DNA from: Rhynchonema sp. JSB1_4
Lineage: Eukaryota > Nematoda > Chromadorea > Monhysterida > Xyalidae
Length of the DNA: 64,000 nucleotides
Direction: 5' to 3'
NCBI GenBank assembly: GCA_030248065.1
Contig: JASAMV010005808.1
Location: forward strand, 1-64,000
Shown here piece by piece: positions 25,091 through 37,300 of this stretch (its first letter is position 1; every line of letters begins with the position of its first letter). The translations under genes were made by a program, and so were the position numbers. A model generated the notes under the pieces. It was not told the DNA's origin. It worked only from the letters and a program-made list of their open reading frames with translations, and did no database searches.

Positions 25091-25950
25091 CTGAAATAAA
25101 ATCAAACATTTTTCGCGAATTTTTCAAAAAAAAATTACAGCTATTCCTTTTATTGTAAGTTATTTGCAATTGTGAACCCCATTTTACACGTCAGTGATAA
25201 GGCACAGTTATCCTGTCCTCGTCACTTTTAGAACATGGCATGCGAAGCTCACACGTTTCATTCACAGTGAGCCCGGGAGCACGTTGTAGTAACAACACAA
25301 ATCGCAAGTTTCGCTTGAACTTCACAGAGAACAATGCCCATCAGCCGTCTGTCTACCAAGCGGTTCGGTTTATTAGAAGCGATAAATAATCGGCATTTTT
25401 GCAAAGAAAATATATGGTGGCCATGTGTGTCACTCAGCTGGCTTTGTCGCGCACTTTTATGTTCGTTTTGGGGTCTGTGGACAAACGGTGCAAGAAGTGT
25501 CGGTATTCGGATCACACGTCATGTGATACGTACAAGATCGAATTTAGGTATCCAACTTTGTCCGTGCTCCAAATGAGGCCAAAATCGAGGCTGAACGTGA
25601 ACCTAACGCCTAATCTACATTTGAGCGCAGCATCGAATAAAGTAACGGAAGACTATGCGCCATAAGGTGCATGTACCAGAAGCACTTTCAGGCCAAAAAC
25701 AGCCCATTTACCTAGTCAGGAGAGACAGCGATATTTCTATTGTTCGTGTTTGTACGTAAACCAGATGAGAACATTTCAAATTGTGTGCTTGGATTCACAT
25801 TCAGCTTGCGACATATAGCTTCCGTCCTGCCAGGCAGTAAATCTGTTGGTGGTTAGTGCGCTGGGTTGGAACAGACAGAGTGGTTTGGGCGATTTGGAAT
25901 TGTTCGCTTTAGCGCTGGTGCACAAGGTGTACCCCTGCTTGTGCTTACAG

Positions 25951-26224
25951 TATAGTAAATTTCTAATTTCGTTGCCTCATGCATTCTTACAGACGCAGGG
26001 AAACTCCCGTTCGAAGTCGAAGCAGGCAACAAGCTCAACACACAGTGAACAAGCCACGCAGCTGACACACACACAGCTTGTGTGACTGAAACATTTGAAA
26101 CACACACGAGCCAGCTGCGTGGTTTGTTTACTGTGTGTTGAATTGTTGCCTGCTTCGACTTCGAACGGGAGTTTCCCTGCGTCTGTAAGAATGCATGAGG
26201 CAACGAAATTAGAAACTTACTATA
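25951..26224. mobile_element. Near-perfect foldback element, about 275 bp
   Basis: Arms of about 115 bp are almost identical in inverted orientation, from TATAGTAAATTTCTAATTTC to its complement at the right end. They pair through TTCTTACAGACGCAGGG and AAGTCGAAGCAGGCAACA. The high arm identity implies a recent origin. No coding capacity. Confidence 0.8.
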
Positions 26225-29200
26225 CCAACCAACTAATCTATCCGTACCTAACCTTTGGATATGTTACCTGATACAGTTGTAAGTTCCGGCTGAAAAAAGT
26301 TCTGGCCTGGGTAGGGCACCTGAGCTGATGTAATTTGAGCTGGCAATCACTGTGAACATAAATAGACAGCAGTTGTCGGTTTTAGGCGGCAATAATGAAT
26401 TTATAGCGGACTTATAACATTCCTATGCAAAAATTTTATTTGCTTGGGGCTACCAAATGTCACGTGGCTTGCAGTCAAGGGCACCATGAGGTCGGCTTCA
26501 GTTGAGGAGTACGTCTGGAGCTGAGACCACCGCACCAGCCGCCCAATTATTCCCCCATAATTTGGTGATACCAATAACGGTACATTACATGTACGTGTGT
26601 GGTGGTCCGAAAACTGAGCACATTGAAAAAACACCCAGGTTAAATATATATGATGGAGCAACAGCACCAAATGTACATTTGTAGGTGGTGTATACTCCGC
26701 AACATCGTCCGCCTGATTGTCCTCTTGTTTGGAACAGAAAAAAGCGGCACCGCAGTCTGACCGGCAGTCAAATTGAGCGTACGGTAACACAATTTCGCGT
26801 TATCGCGGTCTAACTGAACCTGCATAACAACAACAGCGGTGAAAATGTTGCTATTGTGCACACGACATTAAAATTACATGCAGTAAAATGTCGCGCATTT
26901 AACTGAGTTTCTTGTCGATTTTCATCCCCGCAAAAAAAACAAGCAACACAGCAGAAGTTCTCGCCGCAAGCGGCATTTCGTATCAGTTGAAACGCGGAGG
27001 ATAAAAGTTGCCGATGGACTGTTTCGTATGCCAGATTGGTTTGCAACAATTCAGTGCGAAGTTGAACAATACAAATGAGCCCAACAAGATTACGTATGTA
27101 TAAGACGATGACGCTTGTTCAGAGAAGAAATAAAGAACAAAAGAAACATCTTGTTGCCGGCGGCAGCTCTGGGGCTTAGCGACACATGCACCAAGCAGCT
27201 GTGCCCTGGCTTCGAACTCTGCAAGATGGCACTTAGTGATAAGCGGCCATATGTGAAACGACGTGTATGGAGCTTCCTGGGCACGACTTCTTATCATTGT
27301 AATCTTATCTGTTTTCGGCGGACGCACGCGTGGGTCCGGAGCAACAGTGCGCACAAGGTCAAGCAAAAGACGGGTTCACGAAAGAGCCGGCGACTTTTTT
27401 TTCAAAAAAGTGCTTGATCCCATAGAAAACAGCTCACATCATTGTGCGACACGACCGCCGGTTTTTGTTGGCAGAACCACTCGTGAGCTAAAATGATGAT
27501 GATTTTGCTGGTGCAGGGCAAAAGTGGAGACAGAGCACACGCGCAGGTGCCGTTCAAGCAGTCAGATATAAATCAAGCTTGAGCGCTGACAAAAGTGCAC
27601 CTCATGTGCACCTTGCATGGCATCGGTATACGTGCTATACTACTATGTACTATGTATTTATAATGGAGGTACAGCAAGATCTGCCATGTAAACAAGTTCG
27701 CGCATAAACCGTTCAGCTCCAACACCGAACCCTAAACTTTTTCGTACCTTCGACTGCGACTGCGATTTGGGTCTGTAAGTGACAGGCAGATGTTTGTGAG
27801 CGCATCTAATGGACCGCACCATGATCTAACGTCAGCGGCATAGCCCTTGGCGGTAAACTAGAGGACGCATATGCTATTCCGTTGTCATCAAACCATACTG
27901 CGGCTTACTTGCAATGCGTAATCCAGGTAACGTCGCGCACTTTGGGCCACCGTGATTTCAGATGAGAGAGAACCGACAAAAACGTCCAAAGCAAATATGC
28001 CACATACCCTACCTAACTCTACACACTTGCTTACGTATTTGTTCCTGTCGCGAAATCCGTGGGTGTGAAAACTCGCAGAAACGGATTCATTTCAACTATG
28101 GCCGACTTTCCAAAGATAGACCTGTCCCTAACGCCAGCATGGTGCCGTGGTGCGCGCATACGCAGAACTCAAACACGGAATTCAAATGGAAAATCACTCT
28201 CCTAAAGCTTTTAAAGTTTCTTGCAGTCAACAAGTAAATATTCTGGCAGATTTGTTGGAAATATACCTATAATTGTGTCACTGACCGGCTATGAGAGAAC
28301 GGTTTTGTTCAGTTCCGCAGTTGTGCGGCAGTAGAACAAACAAGCTTTCACATGCGACTTAGTCCTTATAAGTCATGCGTGCGTGAAGCACGGCCATCTG
28401 TTTCATAGAGCGGCAAAAAGTGTCAAAGTGGCACGATCAAGCAAGCATGTCGTGAAGGTTCACACATTTCCTTGCTATACAGAATTTGACCATTTGTTAT
28501 AAGAATTTTCCGGTCAGACTCAATCAGACTTACATAGGCACCTTTCGGCTATTCTGTAAATTACCGCTGTTCAATGAGAGTTATACCGTAACTATATATG
28601 AACCACGTGCATGTATACTGTATATACCTCCTGACCGGTGTTTCTCTTAGTGTAACCCCATAGGCTGTGACTTATGAAAATTGCCAGCCGTGTTTTCAGT
28701 GGTGCTGCTGTTTTCTGCCTCTGCGGTCCGATCTTTTTGGGTCCCCACAATGCGGTATAGCCATCAAAAATGGCCGCAGACCGCATAGCCGTACCCGGTT
28801 TCACCTAACCACTGGCGGTTTGCGGGTCGTCTGCGGAACCGCAGCGTTTTGCGTGTTTATTTGCACACACGCGTGCGGTAGAACTCAAGTGCGAACGCCG
28901 CTAACCGCGTGTCGTTACCGCAGCTGTAGCAAAACCACCGCGTCGCTGAAAACATCGGCCTTTAGAACGGTGCGTGTCCCGCCGGTTGGGCCACAGAAGC
29001 AAACACCGGTGTGACTGGCAAATCGTAGCACAGTGCCATGACCGTGACCAGCTATAGCTGCTGCATGGAGGCCACCAATCTTGTTTTAATCTGGTAATGG
29101 CGTGACCACCTACATACAGTATACTGTATCGTATGCGTCATGATATATACATACGCCTGTGTGATCGGTTGCAGGCTGTAAATTAAGAACAACACGCCGC

Positions 29201-29310
29201 CAAACCAGCAACAACCGTATTGGCTCTGTCGAATTGGAAATAAAATGCGCTCGCGGTTTCATTTGTCCACGACAACGAACATTTAGTGGGCGGTGACTGT
29301 ACAGTAATTG

Positions 29311-29935
29311 GCATGTCAGCAAAGTTTGTCAGCATATCCTGTCAGCAAAAATTTTCAGTGCTGGCTCCATTCCAATACAACGCACAGCATAGGGCCAAAG
29401 TCTTGCTAACATGTCTTTGCTGACATGACTAAAAAACTTAATGAAATAGAATTAATTTTACACGCAAATATGTATGTTAATTTTTAATTTCGTACTTTCT
29501 GTGGCAGTGTTTGCTACCGTTTCAAATGTATTTCACCTGATCGGACACTCACCCACCCCCATTTAATTTTAGGCTAGAAGCTTTTGGCTTTGGATCCTAA
29601 GCCGAAGCCAAAAAATGGGGTATAATGAATGTCATTCATAAGTGTAGGTCAATGTAACAAAATTGTGGGAAAAATATAGTTGTTCTGATGGAAATGGTTG
29701 TATTTGAAAAGCATAGTTACACAAAGCCTAAAAACAGTGAAATGCATTTGAATCCTGGCCAAAGGCCAAACACTGTCACAGAAACGCACAAAATGAAAAA
29801 AATAAAAATTTATGCGTTGTATTCGCTTTCACTGGGTTTTACGCATGTCAGCAAAGACATGCCACCAAAACCTGTGGAAAACCTGTTATAATTCAATGTC
29901 TGGCAACTTGCTGACAAACTGTGCTGACATGCCAA
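29311..29935. mobile_element. Element with TTGGCATGTCAGCA inverted ends
   Basis: The left end ATTGGCATGTCAGCAAAGTT and the right end AACTGTGCTGACATGCCAAT are inverted copies. A second internal pair, ACATGTCTTTGCTGACATG and CATGTCAGCAAAGACATG, is also inverted. About 625 bp with no meaningful frame. Confidence 0.6.
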
Positions 29936-32900
29936 TGCGACTGTGATGTTGAAACTGTACTGCGACTGTGATGTTGAAACACCTGCTAGGTTGCCCCCGT
30001 TACCTATACAGGTGCATCGTCCAACCGAACTCACTCTCGATGTTCTGCAGCTACTAATTTGATTTGAAATGAACTTTGAAGGAAACCACAGCCCCGAAAA
30101 CGCTCACCGCACCAAAGTGTAAGTCATAAAGTGTGGCTACTACACGTGCATACCTACATATTACCCAGTACCTATGTGATATACATGTGAGTAAATCCTA
30201 GTACATCACACCCGCATGTACAAAAAGAAGAAAATTGAAAAAATGCATTCAAATAGACGAGTTTTTGTTCGGCATAAGGCGGCTCAAAAACAGGACACAT
30301 CTGGCCGATATGGCACGTTCCGGAAATCAAACGCATAAAACGAGCAGGAGCAGCCGTTATAATATTGAAACAAGAACCAAAGAACACACATAACGCAACA
30401 AGTTGGGTTCTTGTGCAATGCGATTAGATTGGCATTCTCGAAGGCATTGACCGGTTGAATTGCGCTGTTGCCTCTGTCATTATTGTACCACGTCAATCGA
30501 ATTGTACATAAACATCTGGACGAATCTCAGTCGCGTATCACAACGATTGAGAGAATACGACCCAGAAGTTCTGTCGTGTCACAGATCTGTCTCTTGGTAT
30601 ATGGCTGCCAGCAGGCGGTGATGGAAAAATTGAATTACAAGCCGCAATATGGGCCACACATGCGACGCCCACCGTTATCTTGACGTTTTGGTTGAGTGTG
30701 ATGCTCGGTTGAACAATCGTTTTACTCGATTTCATTCTCTGCGTACGCAGTAGATATCTATCTGCACACGCCATCGACAACAACAGCAAAAAAAGGAACG
30801 TTTTCGGTCGGTGTGCTCGAGCTTTGGCTCGTGTTCGTTCACAAATGAGCGCGCGCATGGAGGGCAGTTAATCAAAGACGCCAGTCGAAAGTTGATTCGA
30901 AAAACAACCCAAAACACAATCGCAGTTCGAACCTACTCGAATGCACAATTTACAGATGTGTTTTTGCGGTGTGATCGAGAACATCCCAAACGCACTTGGC
31001 TGACAAGCTGAAGATTACTGAATCCAGAATTGCTGACTACAGTGAACTTAGACCCACCGTTGGGCCTAGGCCTGACCGCGCTAAGCCCACAACTTTGAAC
31101 CTCATGTACTCTTTTCGTGGGTACCGCAGTGTACAGACCAGGCAGCCTCTAGTTACCGATCGGCATGCATCTTGAATGATTCAAACCTTGGGGGCAATGT
31201 TGTAAGGGCCTGGCCCCCCTCGGCCTTAAGCTGGATACCCTTTGTTGTGGTGGTGGTGGTGATGGATGAGCGCACACTCGTTCACCAGGTCATGGTTCAG
31301 TGCCCTACGGTGAACGAAATCGGAAGCTGAATTACCTATACTAGGACAGAAATAATTCACTCGCTCTGCTTGGTCGCAGTTGATCGCGTGTCACAAATCT
31401 CATTTTCAGCTGTGAGATTTAATTTGGAATAGCACAAACAGTGAAGTTTCCTTCGGATAGGACTGCGTCAAAAGCTCTGAGAACGTTGGAGAGCAAAACA
31501 AGCTTAAGAAACACCCGCAGACATAGATACAAGCGATGATACCAGTATTGTTTGGTGTGCCAGTGCCATATCGTTTAATCCCGATGTATAAAATAAAGTC
31601 CGCAAGTCACCGTGGTCTCATACATGCATATAGGCTCTTTTCTTCCGTAAAATCGCACATTTTATATTATACAGTATTTCATGTGGTGGGTGTCGTATGG
31701 TGTAGCCAAAAAATAAAACATTACTGCATAAATCTGCTGGGAGCCATAAAATAATGAAATCGGGCCATTGGACAAGCATGAAACTGAACTACACAGAGCA
31801 GCATTTGTTGGATGGTCATGCACACCTAGCCACTTGCACTGAAACTGGGGAAACAAGAATCGAATAGTGCCATCTCGACAGGAGATATTTTTGCGCCGAG
31901 AGTGCCAAGATTAATTGTCGAGTTTTTGTTAGGAAGCCAAGCGGCCGGGTTGATAATGGAGCATGTCGCACGCTACAAGCGGTTACATGATGTGCGCAAC
32001 ACGCGGGTCCAGTGGCGGTACTCCAAAACTCCACCATATGGGATACGGAACCGACTAACTTTTTTCGTTTTGCATAGTGTCCTGGTGCCTGAAACTCAGC
32101 CAGATTGTCTGTGGGTTTATTAATGGTCAGAATTTCTCGGTATCCATTTTACTTGGTTGATTTTTTAACGGAACGTAGGAGTTTGAAAGCAGCAAACAGC
32201 AAAGAAAGGGGTGCCTACATCGCCGGACCTGTACTGCTTTGTGAAGGAGTACGTCAAAATACGTACACAAACAAACTTTTGAAAAATTCAAGAGTCAAAC
32301 CCTCGCATTTGATGCCAAGACTTTTATCTGCGGATCGTGCACTTGACGCGCCAGGCACCCCCCAGCTGAGAAAATATGCCGAGCCACGAGCCAGCCACTT
32401 GAAGTAGATTGAACGTCATACAGTACTGGCATGCCGGTTTGGTTGTGCGTTCGAAATCACTTTTGGAGCAACAAAAACGGCGCGAGAAGCATACGGTGCC
32501 CCACTGTTGCGATATCTGCGGAGAACAGGGTGCAAAAATAATCATAAGGTCTCAAACGGGGGCAAGCGGGTGTGACCAATATTGGACCACTCAGAAATTG
32601 GCTCAAACTATAGGCTAAGTTCGCAGTACAGCCTTTCGTTCCGAACGTTTAGGTTGTTTTTATGGTTTTAGTCAGAAAGTTGTGGCTGGCTAGGTAATGG
32701 CACCGCATAGTAGATAGGCATTATGTGGCACAGTACAGAAAAAGTCGGCGTCGGTCAAAAACTGGAACGGAGACAAATATCACATGATTATGACGCGCGC
32801 ACCCCTGGGACCCACACCCGCACACACCCTGCATCGCTGCGGTTGTGTGCGATGTTTGAGTGCCAAACTGGTTCCAACCCCGTGGTGACTTACTTTGCGA

Positions 32901-34384
32901 GGGTCCAAGCCTGGGCTTGTTGTGCAAAAGGGATTGTTGTATAATAATTGCCCAGGCAGGTGTAATACTCATCTTTTCTTCATCTGATATTGTGCCTGAT
33001 CAATATATCGGCGGTATGATCGCCCGCAGACGGGCATATTGCAACTGGACTCAAATCAGTCCGGGTGCGAGCGCCAACGGGGCAGTGGGCTTGAGAACGG
33101 GCGTGGACCCGTCTGCTTGCATGTGTCACGCATACGAAGCCCATCTATATACATAGCTTGGATTTGAACTTTTTCGGTTCCTTGTTTTTTGAGCGTGTGC
33201 CAGTACCAAAAGCGTTCAACGCAGAACTGCGCGGAGCACGATGCCGGCCTGTGAGGTGTCAGTTTGAGCACTTTTGAATGCTTACCCGATTGTATCAGAT
33301 GAATCTCACGACGCTCCACCTGATTTGGAGTATTTTATTGCGTTTTCAGCCGTTACAAACCATAATAACAAAAATGTTTGAAAATATGAAATTCAATGAA
33401 CAAAATAGTCACACTGTATAAAGCCAACGAACTAGATTTGACGCGCGCGCGTGATTTGTAACAAAAAACGCGCAATAAAAAATTCACAGAGACGGAAAAG
33501 TCATGATTTCTGCGGAAGAAGGCTACGGAAAATGGACAGGATAATTTATATTTCAAAACATGATCGGCAGTTTCAGTTTATAATTGTCAAGCAAGACGGA
33601 GAAAACGATACATTACAAACTTTAGGTGATAAGTAAGGAAAAGAGTAAGTCACCGTCATAAACAAAATAAAACATTGGAAACATTTTACAAAATTGGCGT
33701 AAATTCGTTTTGCCACTTTATCAACTTGGCAGTCTGCATCCTATACGATGATAAGGGAAAGGAGTTAGCACAAATAAACTTGGAAACATTGAGCAGCGCA
33801 ATTATCGGCAAACTGTTGCTTAATTTTTACAAAAAAAAACAATTATTATTTTATGAGATTCATCAAACGCGCATTGTGGTTGTGGTACACCAAAATGAGA
33901 CAACATTTTCAATAGAATAACAGCAAACAAAACTAATGAAAATTGAAATTGACGAACAAGTATGCCTACATACAGCAAATCGTATAAATTCTGGCGTTCA
34001 GATTGAAATCATGATCTTATGGCAAACGGAAGCATGGGTTCCTAAGACTGGACAATTACATAATTGTATGTATTACGCAAGTCGTAGAAAACAAACTGTG
34101 GGCGTTGATTAAGTTATATTCAATATCTATGTATGTATACTGCTTACCTTAACATTGCGAGAACAGATTTACGATCATATTGTGATGAATTGACGATACA
34201 CAAACGTAGAAAAGTAATATAATAGACCCGTGTAGTGAATTGGGCTCTAAGAAATGCTCCGACGTAGCATTAGTCGGACGGCAGTCTCATACTCTCTCTC
34301 TCTCTCTTTTCTCCATGAAAGCGAGCGCGAAAAGTTATATAGATGAGAAGGAAATGATGGACAAGCGCTGGACATCGATCGGAT

Positions 34385-37300
34385 TTATTGCCGTCCTCCG
34401 CTGAATAGTGGATTTTTGAAGGTCGACGTCGCCGGCGTGAAGATCGGATTCTCACCCTGAACACAACGTCATGTCGGTCAATGAAACAAAACTTTTAAAA
34501 AAAGAAATTAAAGGATTTCAGGATATGTGTACCGACCGTATCCCATTTGGCCATGAGTCGTTCCTGTTCGAACATTGCGTATTCGCGTCTGTCGTGCAGC
34601 ACCGTTAGCAGTTTCCATACGAGCAGCAGAATCAGGCCGATTAGCACGATGCCGCAGATCAGACCCAGCACAATCGCAAGAATCGGTACCGGCGGCGGAC
34701 AGTCTGTGATGAAACATCACGGCAGGTGCAGCACTCGGTGCGATTGGATCGCTTTATTACGGTCAAGCCGCTGTTTTGCATGTCGTAATTGTACGTCACT
34801 AACTTCATTGCCACTAACGTCATTTGCTTTTCCTTTAGACTCAGAGAACAACTTCTACGGACTGGTCGAAGCCAGTGGGAGCAGTAATTTTCTAAGTAAC
34901 CGAAAATCAAAAAGCGTCACGTGCCCAAGGCAGGTCGCACCGGACAATAACCGGCTGCAGACAAGCAACATTGTGAAGGGCAGACGCACCTTTCTTCTTC
35001 TTGACCCAGACAGTGACATTCTCGAACTCTTCGTTGTATTCGTACATGAAATAGAACGTGCAATCGTCCTCGGGATCGATGAATTGGCAGAGCACCTGTG
35101 TGAAACATCATTTGTATTGATTATACGAACCACAGCAAATCTGCTGAACGTTTGTCTTCGTCGGGTAACTGGCATTTTATTACAAAACACGCAAAGTGCG
35201 GACAATCGAGGCAGTACCACCCGATCGACCGTGCGAGAAGTCAGCGTTTATTATGGTTACAGATTTCCATAACAAACATTGATTTTGCTGCGCATGATTG
35301 AAAGTCACAATAAAGCCTGTCACTCCCAAATCCGCCCATAACATTTTTGCTCACTCTTTGAACGTGACTCGAAAAAAATCCAGTTCAGAATGGAGAAAGT
35401 CCAAACATTATTTTCAACCTCCCGCACCTTTGTATCATTTTCGAATTTCTCCAATTCATCGACGGGTATGACCTCAAAGGGACACAACGTCGGGTCGGCG
35501 CATTGTGTCTCGTTGTAGGGCCCGGTCTTGAACTGCTGACACATCACACATGGACGGTACTCGAGACATTTGGTCGGACATGTCTGAACATTGAGGTGAC
35601 GGTATACCATCCTCGAGGTGAAACGCTCTTCTTGGGTGATGTACTTTTGAGCGGAGCGTGTGTAATCAGCCTCTATTCAATACCACATCCTGCTTTGTGG
35701 AGACCGAGACTGGCGGGCCCCGATCACGTCATTTTGCGGAGAACTAATAACAAAATAAAGTGAATGTCTGTGAACGAGACACTAACAGTGCACGTATCAC
35801 ACAGCACACCGCTGTATCGCTCGTCACACTTGCATCGACCGCACACGCATGTGCCGTGACCGCTGCACATTTTCTGCAACGAAAATTTTTTTTTGAAAAC
35901 AATCTTTTTTTGATCAAAATGTTGCAGCCGCGCAATAATGTTTCACGCACCCCGTTCGGCGCCATACAACTGGCTTGACTGATCGGGCAATTGCAAGCGT
36001 ATCCCGTCCAGCCCTCGTTGCAGATGCACTCCTTGCATTCACATCGCCCTTGGCCTGGAACGTGGGCAACTGGTCAACGTAAACGTTCGTAGTTTTGTAA
36101 AAGTCTTGACAGAAGTTTGCATTCCTGAGAATTCAAGCTCAAATACACAATTCGTGCGTCGAAGCGATCTATCGGTTTATCAGCCTTTTCCTCAAACACG
36201 TCTCCTGTTATTCGTATGCAACAAACGTTGAGTCCACACTTCCCCGACAGGTGTTATGTTTAAGATCATTGCTGTCCTGTCGATCCCATTGGGTGGAATT
36301 CACAAAACAAAGTCAAGCTCACCGTCAAGCTCAACGTCAAAGTTCACCGTCAAACTCAAAGTCACGTGTAAAATAACGGTGAACTATCGCGAGTTCACCG
36401 TCAAGCTCACCGTCAAGTTCACCGTCAACTTCAAAGTCAAGCTGAATGTTTCGCTCGCACTGGCACACAACAATGTTTCACTGCCACACAGTGCTGTGCT
36501 GCACTGTAGTGTGTTGCCACAGCACAGCCTGTGCTAATTTTAACGTTGTGAAAAGCTTAGTTTGGTTGGCCGACAGTTTTTTCCATTCCCATTGCAAGCC
36601 TGACGTTGAACTTGACGGTGAACTCGCGATAGTTCACCGTCATTTTACACGTCTTTGAGTTTGACGGTGAACTTGGACGTTGAGCTTGACGGGTGAGCTT
36701 GACTTTGTTTTGTGAATTCCAGCCATTGTCTAGCACTGTGGCTCGCGTTTTGGAAGGTTTTCCTCCATGTATGTAGGCATGTACATTTAGCGTGGAGCTC
36801 AGACTTACTTTCAGGCAGAGGCATGCCTAGGCCTACACTCACACCAGCGCCCACACGCCTAAACAAGTACCCGACGCGAAGCATGTTACTAGTACTGTAT
36901 ATGCCCGTCACCAGCAACCAACCGTTGCATTTCTTTCCGTTGTGTCTCGGACATTGATAGTTGTCACACTGACAGAATTTGCCGGTGATGATTTCGTCAC
37001 CGGGCCGTTTGTGACAGACGCATTGACCGCAGTTGCACGTGCCACGACCCGAACAGATCTCGCTTTCTGGCAATCTGTGAATGCAACAATAGGTTCAGGT
37101 TAGTTATCGATCGTCAATGACAAATTTTTAAAACTGGTTCCGTATCCTTTTGGGCCAGTGAATCTTTTCGGCCACCGCACTTTTTGGGCCATGTTACTTT
37201 TTGGTACAGGTACTTTTTGGGCCAGGTACTTTTTGGGCCACGTTACATTTCGGACTAGATACCTTTTGGGGCAGGTACCTTTTGGGCCACATGTGCATGG

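Larger units (their letters stand above)
25091..34384. other. 9-kb stretch with no recognised gene
   Basis: I see no exon that matches a known family. It contains two foldback elements (25951-26224 and 29311-29935) and many simple CA/TG-rich tracts. An AT-rich patch at about 33440-34140 has two short open frames (33451-33636 and 33675-33920) whose predicted products look protein-like but join to nothing by standard splicing. Exons of the gene ending at 24524 may lie here unseen. Confidence 0.45.

Noticed and set aside
33451..33920. Two adjacent short frames that look like pieces of a gene
   Set aside because: A good donor (GTAAGG) follows the first, but no acceptor restores phase with the second, and neither product is recognisable. 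AT-rich composition may explain the frames.
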